Below, piece by piece: positions 54,771 to 63,009 of a stretch of 64,000 bases of DNA. The notes beneath the pieces were generated by a model, which did not search any database, was not told where the DNA came from, and was given only the letters and a program-made list of their open reading frames with translations. Source of the stretch: Pyrinomonadaceae bacterium (GTDB lineage: Bacteria > Acidobacteriota > Blastocatellia > Pyrinomonadales > Pyrinomonadaceae); contig JAGOBH010000006.1 of the NCBI GenBank assembly GCA_017983495.1, positions 182,178 to 246,177 of the forward strand, in the 5' to 3' direction. Numbering within the stretch: the first letter of the stretch is position 1; every line of letters starts with the position of its first letter. Both the position numbers and the translations under genes were made by a program.

Positions 54771-57443
54771 TTAGAGTTTCGAATTTCGAAGCCTAAGGGC
54801 ATTAGAGATGACCGACACCGAACTGAATGTCATTGCGGCGCTCGCGATCATCGGCGAAAGTAGAATGCCGAAAATTGGAAAAAGAACACCGGCGGCAATT
54901 GGAACGCCAATGATGTTATATGCGAATGCAAAGAAGAGATTCTGGCGAATATTGTTCATTGTCGATTTACTTAGTCTACTGGCTCGCAAAATGCCTTCGA
55001 GATCAGGCTTGAGCAATGTAATGTCAGCAGATTCGATCGCGACGTCGGTTCCGCTGGCGAATGCGATCCCGACATCGGCCTGAGCGAGTGCGGGAGCGTC
55101 ATTGACGCCGTCGCCAGCCATCGCGACTATTTTGCCTTGCGATTGCAACTCTTTGACAGTTGCGGCCTTGTCTGCTGGCATCACCTCGGCGAACACCTTG
55201 TCGATGCCGAGCTCTTTTGCAACTGCATCCGCAGTTATTCGATTGTCGCCCGTCATCATAATTACCTCGATGTTCTCGCGGTGGAGTCGTTCGACCGCCT
55301 TTTTAGCCGAGGGTTTGATCGCATCGGCAACACCTATCAAGCCGGCTAGCTCGCCGTCTACGGACATAAACATCACCGTCTGACCGTCAGCGCGGAGTTG
55401 GTCCGACTGGCCAGCGAGTACCTTGGTATCGCCGCTCCTTCCGATCTCTGTCAATCTGCCATCAATCCGGCCTCTCACTCCGACGCCCGTTATTGATTCG
55501 AAATCCGAAACTGCCGCCAGTTCCACGCTGCGCACTTCAGCTTCCGCGATGATCGCGGTGGCCAGAGGGTGTTCGCTTAATTTTTCGAGACTTGCCGAAA
55601 GCCTGAGAATCTCGTTCTCGTCGAAACCGTTTAATGCAATTATCTTTCTCACTTTCGGTTTACCCTCGGTCAATGTACCGGTTTTGTCGATAACGATCGA
55701 AGTAACCTTTTCGAGAGTCTCAAGAGCTTCTGCTTTCTTGATCAGAACACCGTTTTTTGCTCCGTGACCGGTGCCGACCATGATCGACATCGGTGTCGCC
55801 AGGCCCAGTGCACACGGGCAGGCGATGATAAGGACAGAAACGGCGGCAACAATGGCGTAGGTGAGGCTGCCGAGTGCGAACCAGACTCCGAATGCGATGA
55901 TCGCCACAACCAAAACAGCAGGGACAAAATAAGCCGAGACGACATCTGCAAGGCGTTGGATCGGGGCTCGGCTGCGTTGGGCTTCGCCGACCATCCGGAC
56001 GATCTGGGCGAGCAGTGTATCCTTGCCGACCTTTTCGGCACGCATCAGGAATGTTCGACTGCCGTTAATGGTGCCGCCGATGACCTTGGCTCCAGTCGAT
56101 TTCTCGACCGGCATTGATTCGCCGGTTACCATTGATTCGTCAATCGCGGTTTCGCCCTCGACGATCTCACCGTCAGTCGGCACCTTTTCATTCGCCTTCA
56201 CTCGAAGGGTTTGCCCCGCGAGCACGTGACGCAGATCGATCGATTCCTCAGTGCCGTCTTCGTGAACTACCGTCGCATTCTCAGGTGCAAGGCGGAGCAG
56301 CTCTTTTATTGCTGATGACGTTTGCGAACGAGCTTTTAATTCCAGGACCTGCCCGAGCAGAACAAGGGTAGTTATAACCGCGGCTGATTCAAAATATCCC
56401 GGGACGAGTCCGGAATGAGCGTCCCGCATTGCCTCCGGGAATAGATCCGAAACGAAAAGTGCCGCCAAGCTTAATAAATATGCCGCTCCGGTGCCGATCG
56501 CGATCAGCGTGAACATATTAGGGCTCACGTTTTTGATCGACTGAACCGCTCGTTGAAAAAATGGAAAACCACCCCACAAAACGACTGGTGTCGCGAGTAC
56601 GAACTGGATCCACAGTGAAATAGTTGAAGCTCTACCATGTGGCCATCCCGAGAAAAGGGCATTAAAGTCGATTAACATCTCCGACATTGCCAGAATGAAG
56701 ATCGGGAACGTCAAGATGGCGGAAATGCAAAACCTCCGTTTCATGTCGATGTATTCCGGATCTGGAGAGTCGTCGAGCGATATTTCCTTCGGCTCCAATG
56801 CCATCCCGCATTTCGGACAGCTACCCGGGCCGATCTGGATGATCTCCGGGTGCATCGGACATGTGTATTCGACGTCTAGCGGTTGATCGTCCGAAAGCTG
56901 TTTATTCAGGTACTTTTCCGGATCAGCCTTGAATTTGTCCACGCAACTCATGGAACAAAAATAGTACGTTTCGCCATGATGGGAGTGATTTCCGGCGGCC
57001 GATCCCGGGGACACGGTCATGCCACAGACCGGGTCGACTACATCGTAAGAATGATCTGTTACTGAATCGTGTACATGAGCGGGTTCAGTTGAATGTTCAT
57101 TCTGATCCTCGAACTTCTTTAGGCAAGATTTGCTGCAGAAATAAAAGATCTCTCCATTCATTTCATAACTTCCGGCCGCCGTTTCAGGTGAGACCAGCAT
57201 TTTGCAGATAGGATCAATGTGTGTTCCGGCCTTATCGATCCGCATTTCATCCCCGGGCGGCTTTCGCCGGCCTAGTTGGACGATCCCGGATGAAGCGAAT
57301 TCGCCGGGCTTATTTCTGCCGAACTGCTCTTTACAGCCATTGCAGCAGAAATAGATCGTCTGGCCTTTGTGTTCAAGTGTCGCGGCGGCCGTTTCCGGGC
57401 TAACCTTCATGCCGCAAACAGGGTCGATATATTCGTTTTGCAT
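54771..57443 (-). CDS. copA: Copper/heavy-metal P1B-type ATPase with three N-terminal YHS domains
   Basis: A membrane pump exporting monovalent copper or a related metal. The 890 residues are long for the family because of the N-terminus. Three YHS (TRASH-like) domains, each with DPxCxMxVSPETAA...FCxxxC, lie at about 5-50, 75-120 and 135-180. A heavy-metal-binding domain follows (YTCPMHPEI...[10 protein letters not shown], ~195-225), then the P-type pump: TGES phosphatase loop, [10 protein letters not shown] in the membrane, DKTGTLTEG (phosphorylated Asp), and [13 protein letters not shown] indicates the Cu+ class, but selectivity is inferred. It is driven by the MerR-type promoter just upstream. 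Confidence 0.94.
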   Translation of the reverse strand: MQNEYIDPVCGMKVSPETAAATLEHKGQTIYFCCNGCKEQFGRNKPGEFASSGIVQLGRRKPPGDEMRIDKAGTHIDPICKMLVSPETAAGSYEMNGEIFYFCSKSCLKKFEDQNEHSTEPAHVHDSVTDHSYDVVDPVCGMTVSPGSAAGNHSHHGETYYFCSMSCVDKFKADPEKYLNKQLSDDQPLDVEYTCPMHPEIIQIGPGSCPKCGMALEPKEISLDDSPDPEYIDMKRRFCISAILTFPIFILAMSEMLIDFNALFSGWPHGRASTISLWIQFVLATPVVLWGGFPFFQRAVQSIKNVSPNMFTLIAIGTGAAYLLSLAALFVSDLFPEAMRDAHSGLVPGYFESAAVITTLVLLGQVLELKARSQTSSAIKELLRLAPENATVVHEDGTEESIDLRHVLAGQTLRVKANEKVPTDGEIVEGETAIDESMVTGESMPVEKSTGAKVIGGTINGSRTFLMRAEKVGKDTLLAQIVRMVGEAQRSRAPIQRLADVVSAYFVPAVLVVAIIAFGVWFALGSLTYAIVAAVSVLIIACPCALGLATPMSIMVGTGHGAKNGVLIKKAEALETLEKVTSIVIDKTGTLTEGKPKVRKIIALNGFDENEILRLSASLEKLSEHPLATAIIAEAEVRSVELAAVSDFESITGVGVRGRIDGRLTEIGRSGDTKVLAGQSDQLRADGQTVMFMSVDGELAGLIGVADAIKPSAKKAVERLHRENIEVIMMTGDNRITADAVAKELGIDKVFAEVMPADKAATVKELQSQGKIVAMAGDGVNDAPALAQADVGIAFASGTDVAIESADITLLKPDLEGILRASRLSKSTMNNIRQNLFFAFAYNIIGVPIAAGVLFPIFGILLSPMIASAAMTFSSVSVISNALRLRNSKL

Positions 57444-57465
57444 ACTTAATTCTGCCTCCGAAATG

Positions 57466-57497
57466 ATTCTACAACCTGTGAGCAGGTGTCAGGTCAA
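57466..57497 (-). promoter_or_regulatory. MerR-type operator/promoter for copA, overlapping the merR stop
   Basis: On the minus strand TTGACC (57497-57492), a 20-base spacer, and TAGAAT (57471-57466). ACCTG and CAGGT form a dyad centred in the over-long spacer (ACCTG-11 bases-CAGGT). A 19-20 bp spacer with a central dyad is the hallmark of MerR-family-activated promoters. The merR stop codon TGA lies within the -35 hexamer. GGAGG and the copA ATG follow. Confidence 0.85.
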
Positions 57498-57916
57498 GTG
57501 CTAACTTCGTTGTCTGAAAAGGACTCGATCAAATGACATACGGAGTGTCCGTCCGGATCTGAGTTCGTCATTGAGCTCCACATTTCAACTGCCGACTCCA
57601 AGCGGGACTGCAACCGCTTAAGTTCTCGAATTTTCTCTTTGTTTTCCTTGATCCGGATCTCGACGATGTCCCGGACCATTGGACACGGCGAGTCGCCGCT
57701 TGCTGAATGACCAAGTATTGCCTCGATCTCGGCAAGTGTGAATCCAAGATTCTTCGCCGATGTTATGAAATTAAGCCGCTCCTTGTCGGATTGCTTGTAG
57801 ATCTTGTAGCCGTTACGCAGGTCGCGTGACGGTTTAAGCAGGCCAATACGCGTATAGTATCGTACTGTGAAAATCGGAACCCTAGCTCGTTTCGCGAGGA
57901 CTGCAGCAGTTAACAT
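57494..57916 (-). CDS. MerR-family metal-responsive transcriptional regulator
   Basis: A 140-residue DNA-binding activator. The N-terminal helix-turn-helix is LTAAVLAKRARVPIFTVRYYTRIGLLKPSRDLRNGYKIYKQSDKERL, the MerR signature (RYYxRIGLLxPxRxxNGYR-like). A long dimerisation helix follows (KENKEKIRELKRLQSRLESAVEMW). Metal-site cysteines are likely C77 (SPCPMV) and C129 (SVCHLI), spaced like those of Zn/Pb/Cu-responsive members; a third Cys is lacking, so copper is plausible but unproved. It sits 50 bases upstream of copA, on the same strand, and the target operator overlaps its own stop codon. Its own promoter region is the A/T-rich stretch beyond 57917. Confidence 0.9.
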   Translation of the reverse strand: MLTAAVLAKRARVPIFTVRYYTRIGLLKPSRDLRNGYKIYKQSDKERLNFITSAKNLGFTLAEIEAILGHSASGDSPCPMVRDIVEIRIKENKEKIRELKRLQSRLESAVEMWSSMTNSDPDGHSVCHLIESFSDNEVST

Positions 57917-58054
57917 GGCGTCGTCACTCCCAACTAAAATAATAGGAAGTAGTTATTAACGCTCATTCTAACATTTGTTTGTCGACGTTCAGGAATATTG
58001 ACCTAATTCCGCGTTTGTTTATTAGTAGAGTGGGTTGTAGTTTGCCCATTGCTC

Positions 58055-58173
58055 CTATGAGAAGTCTTCAGTTCTCATAGCAACCTTATCCGAAAAGGCA
58101 ATCGCCCCTTGGGCGAGCGCAAAACCGAGAGCCTTCGTAAGAGGGAACGTCTGGTTACCGAAGTGAGGAATTA
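58055..58173 (+). ncRNA. GEMM-I-like cyclic-dinucleotide riboswitch with ribosome-site-sequestering platform
   Basis: Upstream of the CAP gene is GGCAA (58097-58101), a hairpin TCGCC/GGCGA (58102-58116), GCGCAAAACC (58117-58126; consensus ACGCAAAGCC), a second helix CC-AGA/UCU-GG (58125-58154), and GGTTACCGA (58153-58161). The order and the conserved GCAAA and GGUUACCGA match GEMM-I (c-di-GMP-I/cGAMP) riboswitches. GGCAA can pair with UUACC. Outside it, TTCTCAT (58072-58078) can pair with GTGAGGA (58163-58169), which covers the ribosome site; alternatively TTCTCATAG pairs fully with CTATGAGAA (58055-58063). These two folds are mutually exclusive. The GNRA tetraloop of classical members is absent. 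A promoter TTGACC/TATTAG (57998-58025) may start it. Confidence 0.68.
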
Positions 58174-58758
58174 ATGAAGAGAACTGCTCTCCTGACCCTG
58201 GGTCTAATTGCCGTATTTGCTACTGCAGTGTCGGCACAGAATACATCGTTTCAGAATCAGACTGCTTTGACGGTGGCCGGCCGCGGCAACGCTGTGGAAA
58301 GTCCGCGAATAGTTAAGGACATGGCCGCGGAGGTCAAGGCGTCGGTCTTTGTCAATACTTCGGCTGTCGAGCGGTCCGCTTTCGAATTACTCAACAGGAA
58401 GCGGGAAGAAAACGGTCTGAAGAGGCTCGTATGGAATGATGATGTGGCTGAGGTGGCCCGACAGCATTCGCAGAGCATGGCAGAGTTCAAATACTTCAGC
58501 CATCGTGGATTAGATGATTCGATGGTTAGCGACCGGGCCGATCGGTCCGGAACTTTGAAATGGAAATCTATCGGGGAAAATATTGCTTTCAATCGCGGGT
58601 ATAAAGATCCAACTGAGGTCGCAGTGCGTCTGTGGCTCGAGTCACCATCGCACCGTCGCAACTTGCTTAATAGTGAATGGCGAGAATCCGCAGTCGGAAT
58701 AGCCGTTGCTGAAGACGGTTCTTATTATTTCACTCAGGTGTTTTTACTCAGAAAGTAA
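58174..58758 (+). CDS. CAP/SCP-domain secreted protein
   Basis: A 194-residue exported protein; signal peptide RTALLTLGLIAVFATAVSA. Residues ~70-190 are a CAP (SCP/PR-1-like, bacterial YkwD-type) domain: FELLNRKREENGLKRLVWNDDVAEVARQHSQSMAEFKYFSHRG, SIGENIAF, VAVRLWLESPSHRRNLLNSEWRESAVGIAV. The conserved His of RQHS and SHR, the GENIA, and SPSHRRN are all visible. The family is exported or surface-bound, and its biochemical role in bacteria is unclear. It is alone in its transcript, preceded by a GEMM-like riboswitch and followed by a terminator, which makes control by a cyclic dinucleotide likely. Confidence 0.9.
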   Translation: MKRTALLTLGLIAVFATAVSAQNTSFQNQTALTVAGRGNAVESPRIVKDMAAEVKASVFVNTSAVERSAFELLNRKREENGLKRLVWNDDVAEVARQHSQSMAEFKYFSHRGLDDSMVSDRADRSGTLKWKSIGENIAFNRGYKDPTEVAVRLWLESPSHRRNLLNSEWRESAVGIAVAEDGSYYFTQVFLLRK

Positions 58759-58787
58759 TATACGCCCAGAGAGAGTAGGGCGGAAGG

Positions 58788-58830
58788 ATTCCGGATTCCC
58801 GACGATAGGGAATTCGGAATTTCTATTTTA
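58788..58830 (+). terminator. Intrinsic terminator in front of ispE
   Basis: ATTCCGGATTCCC (58788-58800) pairs with GGGAATTCGGAAT (58808-58820, one G.U) and runs into TTCTATTTTATT. The ispE ATG lies 20 bases beyond the stem. Confidence 0.8.
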
Positions 58831-58840
58831 TTCTCTAGGA

Positions 58841-59731
58841 ATGGATTCCGATTTCTCATTGCCGTCGTTTGCAAAGATCAATTTGCTATTGCGCATATTG
58901 GGAAAGCGGCCTGACGGTTTTCATGAACTATTTACCGTCTTTCAAAGTGTCTCGCTACATGACAGGATCAGATTTGCGCGAGCAAAAGAGATAAAGTTGA
59001 CCTGCACCAGCAATCGCATCCCAACGGACGAGCGGAATATTATTTTTAAAGCGGCATTGGCTCTGAAAACCAAATTCGGGTATTCCGAAGGTGCAGAACT
59101 GAGACTGGAGAAGCGCATCCCGTCACCTGGGGGCCTCGGCGGCGGTTCGTCTAATGCGGCAGTCGCACTATTGGGGCTAAATCGCCTCTGGCAGCTAGAT
59201 GCGTCGATCGAAAAGTTGCAAACGATTGCATCGGAGCTTGGCTCTGATGTGCCATTTTTTCTTTATGGTGGAACCGCGATCGGTATAGGTCGGGGTGATA
59301 AACTAGAGGCAATAGATGACATTGAGGAATCGGCAATACTCATTGTTACCCCGAAAGTCAGGGTTTCGACCGCTCGGGCGTTCTCAAGAATAGAGGCTCC
59401 GACCTTGACAAAAGAGGACGTGGAACGTATCCTTCGAGTTTGTCGTTTAGAAGCAGAATCGCTACTTCCCCGGCAATCGACATTGATAAATGATTTTGAA
59501 CAGAGTGTTTTCAACGCTCATCCTGAGGTCCTTCGGGTCAAATCGACTCTATTGGAACTTGGTGCAGTAAATGCCGCAATGAGCGGCAGCGGGGCTTCGG
59601 TCTTCGCAATATTTGACAAAACAGAGACACGGCAAGCTGCTATAAAAGCCCTCGATCACGAATCGACATGGCGAAAGTTTGCCGTAGCAACTATTTCGCG
59701 GTCCGAGTACCGCGAAGCACTTCGGTGTTAG
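58841..59731 (+). CDS. ispE: 4-diphosphocytidyl-2-C-methyl-D-erythritol kinase
   Basis: The kinase of the MEP isoprenoid pathway, phosphorylating CDP-ME with ATP. The ATG at 58841 starts a 296-residue protein of normal length (DSDFSLPSFAKINLLLRILGKRPDGFHEL); the frame open further upstream overlaps the CAP gene end and terminator. GHMP motifs: SFAKINLLLRILG (substrate), PSPGGLGGGSSNAAVAL (ATP loop), and NAAMSGSGASVFAIFD near the C-terminus. AGGA touches the ATG, so initiation is not classical. The tRNA-Gln gene and prs follow, an arrangement found in many bacteria near ispE-prs-rplY-pth. Confidence 0.95.
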   Translation: MDSDFSLPSFAKINLLLRILGKRPDGFHELFTVFQSVSLHDRIRFARAKEIKLTCTSNRIPTDERNIIFKAALALKTKFGYSEGAELRLEKRIPSPGGLGGGSSNAAVALLGLNRLWQLDASIEKLQTIASELGSDVPFFLYGGTAIGIGRGDKLEAIDDIEESAILIVTPKVRVSTARAFSRIEAPTLTKEDVERILRVCRLEAESLLPRQSTLINDFEQSVFNAHPEVLRVKSTLLELGAVNAAMSGSGASVFAIFDKTETRQAAIKALDHESTWRKFAVATISRSEYREALRC

Positions 59732-59764
59732 GTTGTTTCCGATCAGTTTCTAAAAAATTCGCAT

Positions 59765-59839
59765 TGGGGCGTAGCCAAGTGGTAAGGCACCGGTCTTTGG
59801 ATCCGGCATTCGTAGGTTCGAGTCCTCCCGCCCCAGCCA
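59765..59839 (+). tRNA. tRNA-Gln (anticodon TTG)
   Basis: A full cloverleaf: acceptor TGGGGCG (59765-59771) with CGCCCCA (59829-59835), discriminator G and encoded CCA (59837-59839). The D arm is GCC...GGC, the anticodon loop CTTTGGA gives TTG, and the T arm has GTTCGAGTC. The last anticodon-stem pair (31-39) is T-T, a mismatch. The gene lies between ispE and prs. Confidence 0.95.
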
Positions 59840-59853
59840 ATTTCGATTCATGA

Positions 59854-59890
59854 ACGGACGATCTAACGACAAGGTCGTCCGTTTTTATTT
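59854..59890 (+). terminator. Intrinsic terminator after tRNA-Gln
   Basis: ACGGACGA (59854-59861) pairs with TCGTCCGT (59875-59882), then TTTTATTT. The prs ATG (59896) starts just behind it. Confidence 0.8.
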
Positions 59891-59895
59891 CGATA

Positions 59896-60852
59896 ATGAG
59901 TGTAACTGGAAAAATAAAGGTCTTTTCGGGTAATGCACACCCGGATCTCGCACATGAGATCTGCGGTTACCTCGACTGCGAACTTGGAAAGGCGAGCACC
60001 GAACGATTTTCGGACGGCGAGTTCAATTTCCAGATAGGTGAGAATGTCCGCGGTTCGGATGTATTTATCGTCCAGCCGACCTGTCCGCCTAGCGATCGGC
60101 ATCTGATGGAATTGTTGATAATGATCGACACTTTTGTCAGAGCGTCAGCAGAACGAGTCACTGCGGTGATCCCGTATTTTGGTTACGCCCGATCGGACAA
60201 AAAAGATCGGCCCCGTGTTCCGATCGCGGCTAAATTGGTTGCCAACTTATTGACGACGGCCGGAGCCCAGCGAATTTTGACAGTCGATCTGCATGCGTCG
60301 CAGATCCAGGGTTTCTTTGACATTCCGGTCGATCACCTTTATGCGGCGCCGATCGTGGTCGAGTACTTTAAGGCGAATCCGATCGAGAACCTTATCGTTG
60401 TCGCTCCTGATACGGGCGGGGCGGAGCGTGCACGTGCCTATGCTAAACGTCTTGGGGCAGGCCTCGCACTATGCGATAAAAGGCGGGAACGGGCAAATGA
60501 AGCTGATGTCATGAACATCGTCGGTGATGTGAATGGCAAAAATTGCCTGATCATTGATGATATGTGCGACACGGGCGGGACGATCTGTAAGGTCGCTGAG
60601 GCTCTTCACAAGGCCGGAGCCAACGAGATATCAGCGTGTTTTACGCATGGCGTGTTATCCGGCAAAGCCGTGGAGAATATTAGCGGTTCATATTTGAAAA
60701 AGGTCATTGTGACCAACACGATCCCTATCCGCGACAACGGGATGCCGCTTGTCGAAGGCGGAAAGATCGAAGTTTTGAGTGTCGCCAAGCTGTTGGCTTC
60801 GGCGATCAAGTCGATTCACGACGAGACCAGCGTTTCGTCACTGTTCATTTAA
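59896..60852 (+). CDS. prs: Ribose-phosphate pyrophosphokinase
   Basis: Makes PRPP from ribose 5-phosphate and ATP for nucleotides, histidine and tryptophan. The 318 residues match class I PRPP synthase: IKVFSGNAHPDLAHEICGYL, FSDGEFNFQIGENVRGSDVFIVQPTCPP, ERVTAVIPYFGYARSDKKDRPRVPI (flexible loop), VAPDTGGAERARAYAKRLG, and the PRPP loop LIIDDMCDTGGTI. The start lacks a ribosome site and stands 6 bases after a terminator T-tract. Downstream, rplY, pth and the S6/S18/L9 genes form a ribosome-related run. The context is typical. Confidence 0.97.
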   Translation: MSVTGKIKVFSGNAHPDLAHEICGYLDCELGKASTERFSDGEFNFQIGENVRGSDVFIVQPTCPPSDRHLMELLIMIDTFVRASAERVTAVIPYFGYARSDKKDRPRVPIAAKLVANLLTTAGAQRILTVDLHASQIQGFFDIPVDHLYAAPIVVEYFKANPIENLIVVAPDTGGAERARAYAKRLGAGLALCDKRRERANEADVMNIVGDVNGKNCLIIDDMCDTGGTICKVAEALHKAGANEISACFTHGVLSGKAVENISGSYLKKVIVTNTIPIRDNGMPLVEGGKIEVLSVAKLLASAIKSIHDETSVSSLFI

Positions 60853-60916
60853 GTCGTTTCAGCGATTCGGGACTGAATTTGTGCACGAATCTTGAAACAA
60901 GGAATTGATTAAAGTT

Positions 60917-61567
60917 ATGGCAGAAAAGATTGTTGTAAAAGCTGAAAAGCGTGAAACGCGTGGCAAGAACGAGGCTCGCCGACTCCGTGTCGCCGGCAAG
61001 GTGCCGGTCATTATTTATGGCGGTGGAACAGAGAGTCTTTCGGCAACCGCGGAGTTGAAAGACCTCGCGGCCATCCTTCGCACAGACAGCGGTGTTAACA
61101 CCGTTTTCTCGCTGGACATCGAGGGCGTTGGCGTCAACGATGTTATTTTTCAGGACCGTCAGATCGACGTTTTGAAAGGCCGTTTGGTACATGCCGATCT
61201 TCGCCGTTTTGCGAAGGGCGAAAAGATCGAAATGACAGTGCCGATCCATTTAACAGGCCACGCTGCCGGATTACAGGACGAGGGTGCTGTTTTGACCCAA
61301 GCTCTTCGCGAGATCAAGGTCGTCTGCGAACCGGCTAATACGCCCGACTCGATCGACGTGGACGTTACGGATCTTGCGGCCGGCGATTCGATACATGTAT
61401 CGGACCTCAAGGTCGCGAGCGGTGTCGAGATCCAAGAGGCTCCCGAAACTGTCGTCGCTACTATCGTAACAGTCAGCGAAACGGTTCTTGAGTCTCAACT
61501 CGAAGAAGGAGCGCAGCCTGAAGTAGTTGGCGAAACCCCTGCTGAAGACGAAAGCAGCGAAGGCTAA
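60917..61567 (+). CDS. rplY: 50S ribosomal protein L25/Ctc
   Basis: Binds 5S rRNA. Starts at the ATG at 60917 (AEKIVVKAEKRETRGKNEARRLRVAG); the open frame begins at an upstream ATT/ATG-like site of no support. 216 residues: the L25 5S-binding domain (~1-95, KNEARRLRVAGKVPVIIYGGGTES) plus the TL5/Ctc C-terminal beta domain (~100-190), ending in an acidic tail (SQLEEGAQPEVVGETPAEDESSEG). AAGGA lies about 13 bases upstream. pth follows 16 bases later, which is a common pairing. Confidence 0.95.
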   Translation: MAEKIVVKAEKRETRGKNEARRLRVAGKVPVIIYGGGTESLSATAELKDLAAILRTDSGVNTVFSLDIEGVGVNDVIFQDRQIDVLKGRLVHADLRRFAKGEKIEMTVPIHLTGHAAGLQDEGAVLTQALREIKVVCEPANTPDSIDVDVTDLAAGDSIHVSDLKVASGVEIQEAPETVVATIVTVSETVLESQLEEGAQPEVVGETPAEDESSEG

Positions 61568-61583
61568 TTGAGGACGTCCTGCG

Positions 61584-62147
61584 TTGACCAACTGGCTGAT
61601 AGTCGGACTCGGTAATCCGGGGCCTGCATACGAACGGACGCGGCATAACGCGGGTTTTATGCTCGTCGAACGCCTAGCCGGCCAGTTGCAGACTCAGATC
61701 AGGCGAAGCGAATGTCGTTCACTTATTGGTCGTGGGATGATCGGGTCGACCACAATAGAGTTGGCCAAACCGCAGACGTTTATGAACCTCAGCGGCGAGG
61801 CGGTTAGCTGCCTTCTCGCAAAGGACGATCGTTCGGTGCGGACCTTGATAGTTATCTCGGATGATCTGGCTCTGCCGTTTGGAAAGATACGGATCCGGCC
61901 AAGGGGGTCGCACGGCGGGCAGAATGGCCTGAGGTCGATCATAGATTGTTTGAAAACGCAGGACTTTATTAGGTTGCGGGTTGGTATTCAACCGGAGCAT
62001 CCGATAGCTAACGCGGCGAATTTTGTTTTGGAAAATTTCTCTAAGAAAGAGACCGAAACACTTGAAAAGGTAATAGGCGAAGCGGTTGATGCTGTACAGA
62101 TCATTATTAGCGATGGGGTCGAAGCGGCTATGGCAAAGTTTAATTGA
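61584..62147 (+). CDS. pth: Peptidyl-tRNA hydrolase
   Basis: Frees tRNA from peptidyl-tRNA that drops off ribosomes. The start is TTG at 61584 (TNWLIVGLGNPGPAYERTRHNAGFMLV), with GAGGAC 10 bases upstream; no ATG lies near. The 187 residues show GLGNPGPxYxxTRHNAGF with the catalytic His, KPQTFMNLSGEAV, VISDDLALPFGKIRIRPRGSHGGQNGLRSI with the essential Asp, and RLRVGIQ. It is co-linear with rplY and rpsF. Confidence 0.95.
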   Translation: MTNWLIVGLGNPGPAYERTRHNAGFMLVERLAGQLQTQIRRSECRSLIGRGMIGSTTIELAKPQTFMNLSGEAVSCLLAKDDRSVRTLIVISDDLALPFGKIRIRPRGSHGGQNGLRSIIDCLKTQDFIRLRVGIQPEHPIANAANFVLENFSKKETETLEKVIGEAVDAVQIIISDGVEAAMAKFN

Positions 62148-62205
62148 TAATCCTTACTTCATTTCATAGAGAATGAGGTTGGTAGCCGAAAGGAGATAGG
62201 AATAA

Positions 62206-62604
62206 ATGGCAAATAGAACGTACGAAGTAATGTATATCGTCAATCCGGAAACGGAAGGCGAGAAAATCGAAAAATTGAACGAGGCTGTCGGGAAATTGAT
62301 CGAAAAAGAAGGCGGAGAGGTCGTCCGCATGGATAACGTTGGTATCAGAACACTGGCTTATCCGATCCAGAAAAAGACGGAAGGGCATTATGTGCTTTTT
62401 GAAGTCAATGGAACGGGTCAGGAGATCCTCGAACTTGAACGCCGTATGCGTGTCAACGATCTGATCATGCGCTATGTAACCGTTCGCGTTGACGAGGATC
62501 GCAAGGCCGCTGACAAACGGACGGCCAAACGTGAGGCTAAAGCCGCGAAGCGCGCAAAATTCCGCACAACGGAAGAACCGACGGGGGTATCGGCCGAAGC
62601 TTAG
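62206..62604 (+). CDS. rpsF: 30S ribosomal protein S6
   Basis: A small-subunit protein that pairs with S18 at the platform. 132 residues: RTYEVMYIVNPETEGEKIEKLNEAVGKLIEKEGGEVVRMDNVGIRTLAYPIQKKTEGHYVLFEVNG is the S6 fold, and the last ~30 residues form a basic, Ala-rich tail beyond the core. GGAG with a good spacing (AAAGGAGATAGGAATAA) precedes the ATG. The rpsF-rpsR-rplI order is conserved in bacteria; there is no ssb between rpsF and rpsR here. Confidence 0.97.
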   Translation: MANRTYEVMYIVNPETEGEKIEKLNEAVGKLIEKEGGEVVRMDNVGIRTLAYPIQKKTEGHYVLFEVNGTGQEILELERRMRVNDLIMRYVTVRVDEDRKAADKRTAKREAKAAKRAKFRTTEEPTGVSAEA

Positions 62605-62628
62605 TGCTTTACCGGCAAGGAGAAAGAT

Positions 62629-62913
62629 ATGGCAGAGAATGATATTGAAATGATGGATGACAGAGGTGGACTCGGTGTCGGGGAAGACGTTATTGGAGAT
62701 CGCCCGCGACGCTATCAGCGCCGCCGTCCGCGACAGGTCGTGCCGGATTACGTCGATTGGAAAGATGTCGATTTTTTGCGACAGTTCGTACCGGAACGCG
62801 GAAAGATCATGCCGCGCCGCATCTCGGGCATCTCGGCAAAGGATCAGCGTCGCATAGCAACAGCGATCAAGCGTGCGCGTTCGATGGCGATGCTGCCGTT
62901 CGTCGCAGACTAA
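62629..62913 (+). CDS. rpsR: 30S ribosomal protein S18
   Basis: 94 residues; the S18 core is [62 protein letters not shown]. The ~27-residue acidic N-terminal extension ([23 protein letters not shown]) is longer than in most S18 (about 75 residues total), and lacks the four-Cys ribbon some have. GGAGAAAG precedes the ATG, 24 bases after rpsF. S18 partners S6. Confidence 0.96.
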   Translation: MAENDIEMMDDRGGLGVGEDVIGDRPRRYQRRRPRQVVPDYVDWKDVDFLRQFVPERGKIMPRRISGISAKDQRRIATAIKRARSMAMLPFVAD

Positions 62914-63009
62914 GAAGAATTTATTGATTGATTCATTGAGTCATTTTTTCATTGAAAATGGATGAATGAATAGATGATTCAATGACACAATGACAAAATT
63001 GAGGTAATC
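62914..63009 (+). repeat. A/T-rich ATTGA/TCAAT imperfect repeat between rpsR and rplI
   Basis: The 96-base spacer is almost entirely imperfect copies of TCATTGA/ATGAATGA and their complements (TTGATTGATTCATTGAG, TTTTTCATTGAAAATGG, GATGAATGAATAGATGATTC, AATGACACAATGACAAAATT) that could fold into a weak stem. It may be an intercistronic attenuator or ribosomal-protein-control structure, or just low-complexity sequence. Confidence 0.45.

Noticed and set aside
57917..58054. A small gene between merR and the riboswitch
   Set aside because: No open frame with a plausible start; the stretch is A/T-rich promoter-like sequence.
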